From assembly GCF_003024195.1 (NCBI RefSeq), contig NZ_KZ679061.1, forward strand, positions 31,851 through 95,850: DNA of 64,000 nucleotides, in the 5' to 3' direction. This DNA comes from Streptomyces dioscori (GTDB lineage Bacteria; Actinomycetota; Actinomycetes; Streptomycetales; Streptomycetaceae). Shown here in pieces: positions 47,197-57,800 of this stretch (its first letter is position 1; every line of letters starts with the position of its first letter). The position numbers and the translations under genes are program-made. Below the pieces are notes generated by a model. The model made no database searches. It was not told the origin of the DNA and worked only from the letters and a program-made list of their open reading frames with translations.

Positions 47197-48837
47197 TCAG
47201 CCCATGTGCGGGTACGGGTAGTCGGTCGGGGCGACCAGCGTCTCCTTGATGGCGCGGGTCAGCGTCCAGCGCATCAGGTTCTGCGGGGCGCCCGCCTTGT
47301 CGTTCGTGCCGGACGCGCGACCGCCGCCGAAGGGCTGCTGGCCGACGACGGCGCCGGTCGACTTGTCGTTGATGTAGAAGTTGCCCGCGGCGTAGCGCAG
47401 CTTCTCCATCGTGTGCGCGGCGGCGGCGCGGTCGCCCGCGATGACCGAGCCGGTGAGCGCGTAGTCGGAGACCGACTCCATCTGGGCCAGCATCTCGTCG
47501 TAGCCCTCGGGAGAGCTGTCGTCGTAGACGTGCACGGCGAGGAACGGGCCGAAGTACTCCGTGGTGAAGACCTCGTTGGCCGGGTCGGAGCACTCGACGA
47601 CGGTCGGGCGCACGAAGTAGCCCACCGAGTCGTCGTAGGTGCCGCCCGCGACGATCGTGCAGGTCGGGTCCGCGGCGGCCCGGTCGATCGCGGCCTTGTT
47701 CTTGGCGAAGGACCGCTCGTCGATGACGGCGCCGATGAAGTTCGACAGGTCGGTGACGTCACCCATGGTGATGCCGTCGATCTCGGCCGCGAACTCCTCC
47801 TTGAAGCCGGAGTTCCAGATGGAGGCCGGGATGTAGGCGCGCGAGGAGGCGCTGCACTTCTGGCCCTGGTACTCGAAGGAGCCGCGGGTCAGGGCGGTCT
47901 TCAGGACGGCGCGGTCGGCGCTCGGGTGCGCGACGACGAAGTCCTTGCCGCCGGTCTCGCCGACCATGCGCGGGTAGGTGCGGTACTTCTCGATGTTGTT
48001 GCCGACCGTCTTCCACAGGTACTGGAAGGTCTTGGTCGAGCCGGTGAAGTGCACGCCCGCGAGGTCGCGGTGCTCCAGGGCGACCCCGGAGACCTCGATG
48101 CCGTCGCCGGTGACGAGGTTGATGACGCCCTTGGGCAGGCCCGCCTCCTCCAGGAGCTGCATGAGCAGCACGGCGGCGTGGGTCTGCGTCGGGGACGGCT
48201 TCCACACGACGACGTTGCCCATGAGCGCGGGGGCGGTGGGCAGGTTGCCCGCGATGGCCGTGAAGTTGAACGGCGTGATCGCGTAGACGAAGCCTTCGAG
48301 CGGGCGGTGGTCGAGGCGGTTCCACACGCCGGGCGAGTTCGCCGGGGGCTGCTCGGCGAGCAGGTCACGGGCGTACTTGACGTTGAAGCGCCAGAAGTCG
48401 ACCAGTTCGCAGGGACAGTCGATCTCCGCCTGCTGGGCCGTCTTGGACTGGCCGAGCATCGTGGAGGCGGCGAGGGTCTCGCGCCACGGGCCCGACAGGA
48501 GTTCGGCGGCGCGCAGGATGATCGCGGCGCGGTCGTCGAAGGACATCGCGCGCCAGGCGGGCGCGGCGGCGAGGGCCGCGTCGACGGCGTCCTGGGCGTC
48601 CTGCTTCGTGGCGTTGGCGTAGGTGCCGAGGCGCGCCTTGTGGTTGTGCGGCTGCACGACGTCGAAGCGCGCGCCGCCGCCCATCCGCTTCTCGCCGCCG
48701 ATGGTCATCGGCAGGTCGATGGGGTTCTCGGCCAGCTCCTTGAGCTTCGCCTCCAGGCGGGCGCGCTCGGGCGTGCCGGGGGCGTAGCCGTGCACCGGCT
48801 CGTTGACGGGCGTGGGGACCTGGGTCACTGCGTCCAT
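47197..48837 (-). CDS. pruA: Delta-1-pyrroline-5-carboxylate dehydrogenase
   Basis: A 546-residue aldehyde dehydrogenase that oxidises glutamate semialdehyde to glutamate, the second step of proline breakdown. It starts MDAVTQVPTPVNEPVHGYAP. The NAD-binding and catalytic signatures are present: FTGSTKTFQYLW, RMVGETGGKDFVVAH with the general-base Glu, and the nucleophile Cys in EYQGQKCSASSRAYI. C-terminal dimerisation strands end in PHMG. It lies 106 bp downstream of putB on the same strand, so they are probably one operon. The stand-alone form is normal for Gram-positive bacteria. Confidence 0.96.
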   Translation of the reverse strand: MDAVTQVPTPVNEPVHGYAPGTPERARLEAKLKELAENPIDLPMTIGGEKRMGGGARFDVVQPHNHKARLGTYANATKQDAQDAVDAALAAAPAWRAMSFDDRAAIILRAAELLSGPWRETLAASTMLGQSKTAQQAEIDCPCELVDFWRFNVKYARDLLAEQPPANSPGVWNRLDHRPLEGFVYAITPFNFTAIAGNLPTAPALMGNVVVWKPSPTQTHAAVLLMQLLEEAGLPKGVINLVTGDGIEVSGVALEHRDLAGVHFTGSTKTFQYLWKTVGNNIEKYRTYPRMVGETGGKDFVVAHPSADRAVLKTALTRGSFEYQGQKCSASSRAYIPASIWNSGFKEEFAAEIDGITMGDVTDLSNFIGAVIDERSFAKNKAAIDRAAADPTCTIVAGGTYDDSVGYFVRPTVVECSDPANEVFTTEYFGPFLAVHVYDDSSPEGYDEMLAQMESVSDYALTGSVIAGDRAAAAHTMEKLRYAAGNFYINDKSTGAVVGQQPFGGGRASGTNDKAGAPQNLMRWTLTRAIKETLVAPTDYPYPHMG

Positions 48838-48943
48838 GGGTTCCGTACTCCTTGATGAGCGGGTGTTTCGGGGCTCGGGCCCGCGGTGGCGGCCCTCTTG
48901 CTGAGGTCCTGGGGTGCTGAAGTCCTGGAGCTCGGCGCCCGTG

Positions 48944-49870
48944 TCAGTCCTTGCTGAGGACGGACCGGGCGAAGAAGAGCAGGTTGGCCGGCTTCTCCGC
49001 CAGGCGCCGCATGAAGTAGCCGTACCAGTCCGTGCCGTAGGCGGTGTAGACCCGCATGCGGTGGCCCTCGGCGGCGAGCCGCAGGTGCTCTTCGCTCCTG
49101 ATCCCGTACAGCATCTGGAACTCGTACTCGTCGATCTTGCGGCCGGCGCGCCGTCCCAGTTCCTGCGCGATGGAGATCAGGCGCGGGTCGTGGGAGCCGA
49201 TCATCGGGTAGCCGTCGCCCTCCATGAGGATGCGCAGGACCCGTACGTACGCCTTGTCGATCTCCGGCTTCTGCAGGTACGCGACCTCGGCGGGCTCCTT
49301 GTAGGCGCCCTTCACGAGCCGTACGCGGCTGCCGTTCGCGGCGAGGCGGCGGGCGTCGGCCTCGGTGCGGAAGAGGTAGGCCTGGATGACGCAGCCGGTC
49401 TCCGGGAAGTCCTTGCGGAGTTCCTCGTGGATGGCGAACATCGAGTCGAGGGTGGTGTGGTCCTCGGCGTCGAGCGTGACGGTCGTGCCGATGGCGGCGG
49501 CGGCCTCGACGACCGGGCGGACGTTGGCCAGCGCCAGCTCGTGCCCGCCGTCCAGCGCCTGTCCGAACATGGACAGCTTGACCGACATCTCGGCGCGCGT
49601 CCCGAGGTCGAGTTCCGCGAGGCGGCCGATCAGCTCCAGGTAGGCGTCACGGGCGGCGGCGGCCTGCTCGGGGGTGGTGATGTCCTCGCCGACGACATCC
49701 ATGGTCAGCTCCAGGCCCTTGGCCGTGAGGTCCTGGATGATCGGCACGATCTGGTCGACGCTCTCGCCCGGGATGAAGCGGTCGACGACCGGCCTGGTCA
49801 CCGGGGCCGCCGAGACGAGACGACGCATCCGGTCGCTGCGCGAGGCGGCGAGAATCACGGGACCCAGCAC
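48944..49870 (-). CDS. putB: Proline dehydrogenase
   Basis: A 308-residue FAD-dependent proline dehydrogenase, converting proline to pyrroline-5-carboxylate. Its start is GTG 49870 (LGPVILAASRSDRMRRLVSA), just after GGAGGTG; the far longer open frame upstream is a shadow of the divergent regulator. Hallmarks are DVVGEDITTPEQA, SVKLSMFGQALDGG, TLDAEDHTTLDSM, RLVKGAYKEPAEVAYL and the FAD/substrate block EFQMLYGIR with YTAYGTDWYGYFMRRLAE. It is the first gene of the proline catabolic operon, divergent from a PucR-type regulator. Confidence 0.96.
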   Translation of the reverse strand: MLGPVILAASRSDRMRRLVSAAPVTRPVVDRFIPGESVDQIVPIIQDLTAKGLELTMDVVGEDITTPEQAAAARDAYLELIGRLAELDLGTRAEMSVKLSMFGQALDGGHELALANVRPVVEAAAAIGTTVTLDAEDHTTLDSMFAIHEELRKDFPETGCVIQAYLFRTEADARRLAANGSRVRLVKGAYKEPAEVAYLQKPEIDKAYVRVLRILMEGDGYPMIGSHDPRLISIAQELGRRAGRKIDEYEFQMLYGIRSEEHLRLAAEGHRMRVYTAYGTDWYGYFMRRLAEKPANLLFFARSVLSKD

Positions 49871-50020
49871 GGGGCACCTCCACAGAAAGCCGGTAGACGG
49901 AGAACCACCGTGAAACCTAGGGATTCCCCCGATCGTCAGCCATCGACAGCTGTCACGCATCCGTGTCACCGATCTCAGACAGATGTATGAAGGTGGCCGG
50001 AATCGAGGCACAATGCCCAG

Positions 50021-51346
50021 GTGACGGCCGAATTCAAGGGTGACTATCAAGACCTGGTCGACGAGATCTCGGAGCTTCTCGGCGCCCCCGCGACGCTGGA
50101 GAACCGCGACTTCGAGCTGATCGCCTTCGGCGCGTACGACAGCGAGGGCGAGCTGGACGCCTCCGCGCTGGACCCGGTGCGCGCCCGCTCGATCCTCACG
50201 CGCCGCTCCACGGCGGCGGTCCGCACCTGGTTCGAGAGTTTCGGCATCGCGCGGGCGACCGGCCCGGTCCGGATCCCGCCGACCCCGGAGGCGGGCGTCC
50301 ACCGGGGCCGCGTCTGCCTGCCGGTACGCCATCGGGGTGTCGCCCTCGGCTATGTGTGGCTCCTGGCGGACGAGCCGGGCCCCACCGACCGGCAGCTCGC
50401 GGCGGCCATGGAGGTGACCCCGCGCATCGGCGCCCTGCTCGCCGACGAGGCACAGGCGGGCGCCGACCTCAGCCGCGAACTGCGTGCCGTGCTCACCGCG
50501 GGCAGCGGCTGGCAGCGGGAGCTGGCGGTGACGGAACTTCGGACGGCCCTCGGCCCGCGCGGCGAGGGCCCGCACACCGTGCTCTGCGTGGCCGCCTGGC
50601 CCTCGGCCGACGCCGACGACGCCCCTTCCGTCCGCACGATCCCCGGCGCGACCGCGCTGTGCGCGCTCCCCTGGAACACCGACGACCAGGGCCTGGCCCT
50701 GCTGGTCCGGCTGCGCTCCCCCGAGGTCCTCACCCCGGCGACGACGGCTGCCACCCGCCTCCTGGAGAGGGCCGAGGAGGTACGGGGGTCCGGCCCGCCC
50801 GGTCGGCAGGTGCACGAGGTGACGGGCGTGAGCGGCGTGAGCGGGGCCGCGCCGGGGCGGAGCCGGATCGCGCCCCGGATCGCGCCCGGGATCGCGCCCG
50901 GAGTCACAGCTGGGGTCCCGGCTGGAGTCACGGCCGGGATCGCCGCCGGGATCGCCGCCCCCCGCACCGGTCTCGCCGACCTCCCCGCCGCCTGGCAGGA
51001 GGCCTCCGCCGCCGCCCGCGCGGCCCTGGCCGAACCCCGGCTCGGCCCGGTCGCGCACTGGTCGTCGATCGGCCCGTACCGCCTGCTGTCGTCGATGGCC
51101 CCGACCGTCGCCGACGACCCGGCGGTGCGCCCGCTGCTCACTCCCGCCCATCGCGAACTGGCCCGCACCGCCGAGGTGTTCCTCGACCGTGCGGGCCAGG
51201 CCGGCCGCGCCGCGGCGGAGCTCGGCATCCACCGCCAGACCCTCTACTACCGTCTGTCCCGCGTCGAACAGCTCACGGGCCTTGACCTGGCCGACGGCGA
51301 GGACCGGCTGCTGCTGCACATGTCACTCAAGGCGGCGCGACTGTGA
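50021..51346 (+). CDS. PucR/CdaR-type regulator, probably of proline catabolism
   Basis: A 441-residue regulator from GTG 50021. It has an N-terminal GAF-like region (DLVDEISELLGAPATLENRD onward) and a middle domain. The C-terminal helix-turn-helix of the PucR family is PLLTPAHRELARTAEVFLDR followed by AGRAAAELGIHRQTLYYRLS. It is divergent from putB, so it is most likely the activator or repressor of putB-pruA. Between the middle domain and the C-terminal half there is an unusual run of IAPG/VTAG-type repeats at about residues 281-312, encoded by short DNA repeats at 50860-50955. Confidence 0.9.
   Translation: MTAEFKGDYQDLVDEISELLGAPATLENRDFELIAFGAYDSEGELDASALDPVRARSILTRRSTAAVRTWFESFGIARATGPVRIPPTPEAGVHRGRVCLPVRHRGVALGYVWLLADEPGPTDRQLAAAMEVTPRIGALLADEAQAGADLSRELRAVLTAGSGWQRELAVTELRTALGPRGEGPHTVLCVAAWPSADADDAPSVRTIPGATALCALPWNTDDQGLALLVRLRSPEVLTPATTAATRLLERAEEVRGSGPPGRQVHEVTGVSGVSGAAPGRSRIAPRIAPGIAPGVTAGVPAGVTAGIAAGIAAPRTGLADLPAAWQEASAAARAALAEPRLGPVAHWSSIGPYRLLSSMAPTVADDPAVRPLLTPAHRELARTAEVFLDRAGQAGRAAAELGIHRQTLYYRLSRVEQLTGLDLADGEDRLLLHMSLKAARL
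50860..50955 (+). repeat. Short tandem repeats inside the PucR-type gene
   Basis: Eight or so degenerate 12-bp units of the ATCGCGCCCGGG type encode alternating IAPG, VTAG, VPAG and IAAG peptides between two domains of the regulator. They look like a slippage-expanded linker. Confidence 0.8.
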
Positions 51347-51388
51347 CGGAGGTGACGCCACCGGCCACGGGCCCGGCGGCCGACGTGA

Positions 51389-51844
51389 TCACGGTGGGCT
51401 CCCGTCGACCGGAACGAGTCTTTCCGGTGCCACTCCGGTGATCAGCCGCTCCAGGGCCAGATCGCTCGGGCCGCACCTCAGTACCCAGGCCGCCAGGAGG
51501 TGCACGACACCCTCCTCGTCGATCGCCAGGAAGAACTCGCCCTGCCCCACCTCTCCCACGGGGAAGAAATGGCGGCCGAACCGTTCGGAGAGTTCCGCGA
51601 ACCTGCCGGCCTCTCCGACGGCCAGCTCCGGGTCCAGCTCGAACGGTTCCAGCGCGCGTGTGACGCCGGGGCCGTCGAGCTCCACCCGGATCCCGCCGAA
51701 CTCCCGCAGGAACTTCTCCGCCGCCTCGTGCCAGGTGAACTCCGACAGCGACGCCCTCCATCGGGTGAGGTCGACGCGGCGGTCCGGCACCCAGCCGGCG
51801 TCCCGGAGTCTCTGCTCCGTCCCCGGGGAGAAACGGGCCATCAT
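51389..51844 (-). CDS. SUKH-type (SUKH-3) immunity protein
   Basis: A 151-residue SUKH-family protein, the immunity partner of polymorphic toxins. ATG 51844 overlaps the toxin stop as ATGA; a second ATG at 51841 follows immediately. It begins MARFSPGTEQRLRDAGWVPD and shows the SUKH-3 pattern: RRVDLTRWRASLSEFTWHEA, KFLREFGGIRVELDGPGV, EPFELDPELAVGEAGRFAEL, RHFFPVGEVGQGEFFLAIDE. It probably binds and blocks the C-terminal toxin of the upstream gene. It ends 42 bases before the convergent regulator end. Confidence 0.88.
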   Translation of the reverse strand: MMARFSPGTEQRLRDAGWVPDRRVDLTRWRASLSEFTWHEAAEKFLREFGGIRVELDGPGVTRALEPFELDPELAVGEAGRFAELSERFGRHFFPVGEVGQGEFFLAIDEEGVVHLLAAWVLRCGPSDLALERLITGVAPERLVPVDGSPP

Positions 51845-54800
51845 TCCCACTTCCAGTTGAGCTTGAAGTGCTCCACGAGCGGCTTGCAACTGTCGCACGG
51901 ACCTATGAGCTTCTGGAATCCCTTGTTCCCTCGGGAGCGCCCGAGGACGGCTCCGGCGTCGGCTCCGGTCGGATCGATGCCGGCGTCCAGTGTCTTCGTC
52001 AGGCAGTCGAGGAGACCGCAGCCCCCGTGGTTGTTGCCCCGCTTGTCCAGCGGGATCGGGTCGATGATCTTCTTGAGGTCCTCGTGCACCCGTCGCGTAC
52101 CCGCGCCCCCGTCGCTGTAGCCGACGACGGTCTCCTTCCCAGGGGGCTGGAGCGCCTCGATCGTCTGCGGACGCTGCGAGTTGGACAGGTCGGCGGCCTT
52201 GTCCGCCTCCGCGCGCAGGGTGTCGACGACGCCGTCGCCGCAGTTGGTGTTGTGGACGAGGACCGGGGTGTCGCCCGCCCGCACGTAGTAGGTGTGCAGG
52301 TCCGCGACCGTGAGGTTGTGCACCTGCTGGTGCCGGGCCGTCCACGGCTCGACGGCGGTGATCTGGACGTGGGTGCCCGCGCCGGTGCGGACCCACATCC
52401 CGGACCTCAGGTCCTCGGCGTCGAGCCAGCGCCCCAGGTCCTCGACCCAGAAGGGGTGTTCGTCGGTCGCGGTGACCGAGTCCGTCCGGTCGCCGTTGTC
52501 GCCGTCCACGTCGAGCGTGATCTTCACCAGGTCCTTCTCGCCCTGGCCGGTGATCAGATGGGTGACGGGCCTGGCCTCCGTGCGGCCGGTCTCCGGGTCC
52601 GTGGCCAGGACCAGATCGCCGGTCTCGACCTCTTCGATCGGTTTGGCGGAGCCGTCGGCCAGCTCGACCTCCGTGCCGGGCACGAAGCTGTTCACCGGGC
52701 ACGGCGAGGGCGGGGCCGCCTTCGAGGCGTCGGCCAGCTCGTCCGCCTTGGCGGCCGTCCCCTTGCCCGCCTTCGCCGCGTCCCTGATGTCGTCGACCCT
52801 GGTCGCGACCGCCCCGACCACGTCCCCGCCCTTGGTGGCGGCCTGCCGGGTCAGCCCCACGCCGCCGGGGACACCCGGTACGAAGGCCAGGGCCACGTCG
52901 GCCATCACACCCGCCGCGTCCCCCGCGGCGGTCCAGTAGTTGCCCTCCCGGACGTTGCTGACGGCGCTCACCACCCCCACCCCGATGCTGGCGGCCTCGA
53001 TGATCAGATCCAGGTAGCCGCCCGAGCTGTCGGTGAACTTCAGGGGGTTGTTGGCCCCGTACGCGTAGGAGGAGAGGTTCGCCGGGGTGTACACGCCGCC
53101 GTTCGGCGTGCCGCCCAGGTAGTTCCCGAGCTCCGGATCGGCGGACTGCCACAGGCCCGACCGCGCGTCGTAGTAGCGGTCGCCGTGGTACGTGTAGCCC
53201 GTCTCCTTGTCCAGCTCCTTGCCGGTGAACCCGTACGGGTTGTCCGCCCCCCTGTTCTCGTCGACCCAGACCTCCCCCGACGGGAAGTGGTCGAGGTGCT
53301 CCGTGATCCGGCCCTTGTCGTCCGTACCGAACGAGGTCGAGCCCAACTGGTCGGCGTGGTAGTAGAACTGGTCCTTCTCGTACAACCCGAGCGGCTTCGC
53401 GGTCTTCGTCGCGATGCGCGTCGTGCCGATGAAGACGTGCTTGAACTCCTGCAGCCCCCGCGCCGTGTAGTTCTGGTTCGGGTAGAGGGTCGTCTGCGCG
53501 CCGTCCTTGACGACCCGCTCGCCGTCCGCGTCGTACGTGAAGCGGACCGTCGGCAGCTTGTCGCAGGACGACGGTTCCTGGTCCACCGTCTCGAACTTCC
53601 ACAGTTCGTGGACGCACGCCAGCCGGTTGTCCTCGTCCCAGACCTGCTGCCGGCGCGGGTGGCCGAGGGTGTCGGACTCGCTGTCGATCTGGTTGCCGTC
53701 GGCGTCGTACGACAGGGACTCGGCGCCCACCCGTGAGGGAGCGTGCGGGCTCGCGCCCTTGTACGCGTAGCCGTGCGTATAGGTCGTGGCCTTCTGCACG
53801 TGCTCATAGCCGCTGTCGGGGTCACCGAGCACGATCGCGTGGCGCTGGGACTTGCCGGTGATGTTGTGGATGGTGTCGTACGTGGTCGACATCGTGTACG
53901 TGTCGGTCGTCTTCTTCGCCACGGCGTACGAACCGGTCGCCTTCGTCAGGCGGTACAGGTTGTCGTACTCGTAGCTCTGGACGGTCGGACCGCCCGGCTC
54001 CGAGCTGTTCGTGGCGGGTTCGGCCGCGTTCTCCTGACGGGTGAGGTTGCCCACCGCGTCGTACGTGTAGGTCAGGTTCTGGAAGGAATCGCCCTTCGGC
54101 AGTGTCGAGTCGAGCGTCGCCAGACGGCGGTCCTCGGCGCCGTACGTGTACGTCGTCGCGGTGCCGTTGCCCAGCTCCACTCGGGTGCGCTGCCCGAACT
54201 TGTCGTAGTCCAGGGACTTCAGATAGTCGTAGCTGTAGTGCTTCTTGGTCCCCGTCGCCGCGGTGACCTGGCCTCCGCTGTCGTAGGTGTAGGCCAGTTC
54301 CTCGCCGTCGGGGTACGTCAGCGACAGGACCCTGCCGAAGCTGTCGTAGCGGTAGCCCGTCGTGAAGACGCTGGTGGTGTGGAGGGGGCCCGGCAGGGTG
54401 CGGGTCTCTTCGACGACCTCACCGAGGGGGCCGTACTCCCGCTTCACCACTCCCGCGGCGTCCTCGATCTTCGTCACCCGGCCGACGGCGTTGTGCCCGG
54501 CGTCCGGACCGCCGTACGTGTAACGGACGTCGTTGTCCTTGAAGACCGGGTACTTCACCTCTTCCAGCCGGTTGAAGTCGTACTTGTACTCGATCGCCTT
54601 GTGCTTCTTGGCCAGGTCCGCCGTGATCGTGCGGATCACGTTGCCCGCCGGGTCGTAGACCGTCGTGGTGCGGCCCGTGTCCGGGCTGTCGACGGCCGTA
54701 CGACGGCCGAAGTCGTCGTACTCACTCTTCGTCGTGTTGTTCTTGTCGTCCCCGACCTTCGTCAACTGGCCCAGGGCGTCGTACCCGTACGACGTCCAGA

Positions 54801-57800
54801 CGGGCGCGTCGGCCGCCTTCGCGCCCGGTTCCCGTACGGCGGTCTTCTGCTGCCGTACGTCCAGGTAGGCGCGGGTCCGGTTCTCCTTCGCGTCGGTCGC
54901 CACCGTCTCGAACCGGCTCTCGCCGGACCGGTCCTTGCCGAAGCCGTACGCCAGGGAGGTGACCGTGCGGTCCGGCAGCTCCGTGCGCAGCGGCCGGTCC
55001 ATGACGTCGTAGGTGACCGTGGTCGGGCGGACCGTGTCGACGGCCGTGTTGTAGGCCGTGTTCGCGTCGCCCTTCGGCTCGGTGACCGGGTAGTACTGCT
55101 TCACCGCCCGGCCCAGCGCGTCGTAGACGGTGCGGCCGGAGACCGTCATCACGTCCTTGCCCGCGACCTCCGCGTCCTTCTTCGTCTGGACGACGCGGCC
55201 CAGACCGTCGACGAAGGTGACGGTGTCGATCGTGTCGTCCTTCACCCTGCCGTTCGCGTCGCGGTCCAGATGACGGGTGACCGCGAACGGGACCTCGGCC
55301 CCGGGGCTGTACTCGAAGGCGATCGTCGGGCGGTCCGCCTTGCGGTCGTGCGGGCCGGTCACCGAGGTGACCCGGCCGACCTGGTCGTAGGTGGACGACA
55401 CCTTCTGGTCGTTGATGTCCGTGGACTCGGTCTGCACGCCGAACCGAAGGTCGTACTCCGCCGTCGAGCGGTAGCCGAAGCTGTCCTTCGTCCTCGTCAC
55501 GTACGAGCCCGTCGGACCGTCGTACTCGTACTCCAGCCGGAAGCGCTCGCCCCGGTGGTTCTCCGGTTGCCGCACCGCCTTCAGGATGCCGGTGTCGTAG
55601 TACTCCAGGTCGGTGACCGCCCCGGTGCCGTCGGCCAGGCGGGCCGTGTGGCAGGTGACGTCACCCGTCGCGCAGTCCACCTCCGACTCGCGCGAGCGCA
55701 TCCTCTTGCCGCCGCCGTACACCTCCACCGCACGCGCGACACCGACGATGTGGGCGTCGGCGCACTCCGTGTAGCGGGTCCTCGTCTCCACGTCGTCGAG
55801 GGCACCCGGCTCGCCGTAGTCGACCGTGCGGACGACATTGCCGAGATCGTCGTACGAGATCGCGCTCGACGTGCTCTTGCCGGGTTCCGCCTCGCCCTCG
55901 TACCAGCGCGACTCCGTCTTCCTGAGCTGCGGGAAGAGCGTGGCACCGGTGGAGCCGCCACCGGAGGGCTCGCCGGTGGCGACGTCCAGCAGGGTGTAGG
56001 TGTTCAGCGTCTCGGTGAACAGGGCACCCGAACTGTCCGCCACCGTCTGGCGTCCGACCAGGCCGCGCGTGTAATGGCTGCCGGTCTCGTACTCCGTGGT
56101 GGCGGTGCGCTGCCCGTCCTGGTGGGTGGCGACGGTGCCGTAGCCGCGGAACTCGCGCTCCAGCCGGTCGTACACGCCGTCCCGGTAGGTGAAGGCGAGC
56201 GACTGGGTGTCGGGGCCGTCGCCGGGCAGGTTGTCGTGGACCTTCGCGCCGCTCAGGAGCCAGCGCGTGCCGGGCTGGTCGTAGGTGTTTCCGTCGCGTG
56301 TGTAGTCGAGGTCGATGCGCGAACCCAGCGGCCGGGCGACGGACTTGAGGAGGTTGGTGCGGCCGGTGCGGTTGGCGGCGACGGTCAGCTCGCTGTCCTT
56401 CGTGGAGGCGAGGTGGTCGGCGAACCCGTCACCGTCGATGTCGCGCAGCATCTGCTCGGCGCGCGAGGCGCCGGTGGAGACGTTGGCGCCCGGGTTGGTG
56501 ATGACGCAGCCGGTCACGAACAGCGCGCAGAAGGAGACGGTGAAGTAGGCGCCGCCGCCGAGTCGGGCGTTGGAGTCCTCGTTGATCCCGTCGAGGCTGC
56601 CGTTGAAGGGCACCGGGGCGGCGAAGCCGGAGCCGGTGTTGAGGGCGACCCTGATCGGCTCGCCCGCCAGGACGCGGTCGGCGCGGCCGTCGCCGTTGAC
56701 GTCGACCAGGGAGTTCTTGGTGGACGTCGAGGTCTGGTCGAAGGAGGCGCCGCCGCCGAAGCCGTAGAAGTCGGTCTCGAAGCCGATGTTGAGGCCCGAG
56801 CTGGAGCTGGTGCCCTCGTTGATCTTTCCGCCGGGCCAGGGTTCGGCGGCGGCGAAGCGGTATCCGAGGTTGAGGGCGGCGCGGCCGTCCTCGTAGACAC
56901 GGTCGGGCAGGCTGTCGCCGTTGATGTCGAGCAGGTCGAAGCGGCCGTCGGACTTCCCGGTGCCGAGGTTGCCGCCGACGCCCAGCGGGGGCATGTCGTT
57001 GCCGGACGTGGCGGTGTTGGCGGTGCCCGAGGCGGGCGGGGCGGCGTGGCCCCGGCCGGTGGTGATGGTGCGGGCGGCGCTGCCCGCGTTGGCGTTGCCG
57101 GTGACGTTCTCCGACTCGCGCACCGCTCCGCCGGGGACGTCGCCCCTGGTGGCGCCGAGCACGCCGGTCGGGTCGGTGTACTGCACACCGCCGGCGCCGA
57201 CGACGTCGGGATAACCGTCGCCGTTCAGGTCGAGGTAGTCGAGGACGCTCTGCGAGGTACCGCGGGCGATGCTGCCGCCGACACCGCCGCCGAGCGAGCC
57301 GGTCAGCGAGATCTGCTCCGACTCGGAGATCCGGGGCACCGCCTGCACGGAGGCGAGGGAGCCGGCGGTGGGCAGGCCGATGGTCTGGCCGCCGTAGCGT
57401 GAACCGGCGACCCGGCCGGCCGCCACCCAGACGTCGCCCGAGGCCCAGCGGCCCCGCTCCGGGTCGGGGGTGAACGGCACCACGTCGGGCGGGGTGATGC
57501 GCGGGTCCTTCTCGAAGTCCTCCAGGTCCCGGTCCGGGTCCACGTCGTCGGGCAGTCCCGAGGGAATGGACTCCCCGCTCAGGAGGTCCTGCTCGATGGG
57601 CTGCCCGGCCCGGTCGCCCTTGCCGTTGTAGCCGACCGCGGACCAGCCGCGGTACGGGCGGGCGAAGGCGCCCTCGGCGACACGGGTGTGTACGGTCGCG
57701 GCGACCGTGTCGTCGCCCACGACCACCTCCGCCCCGGTGACCCCGGAGCCGGTGACGTCGAAGTACAGCGCCTCGCCCGCGTCCGCTTCGACCTGGACCG

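Noticed and set aside
51347..51388. Possible terminator between regulator and immunity gene
   Set aside because: No stem of more than a few base pairs could be drawn in the 42-bp gap.
53743..57402. A 1219-codon open frame on the plus strand within the RHS gene
   Set aside because: It is antisense to recognisable RHS repeats and made of Arg/Val/Gly/Asp-rich sequence without motifs; a GC shadow.
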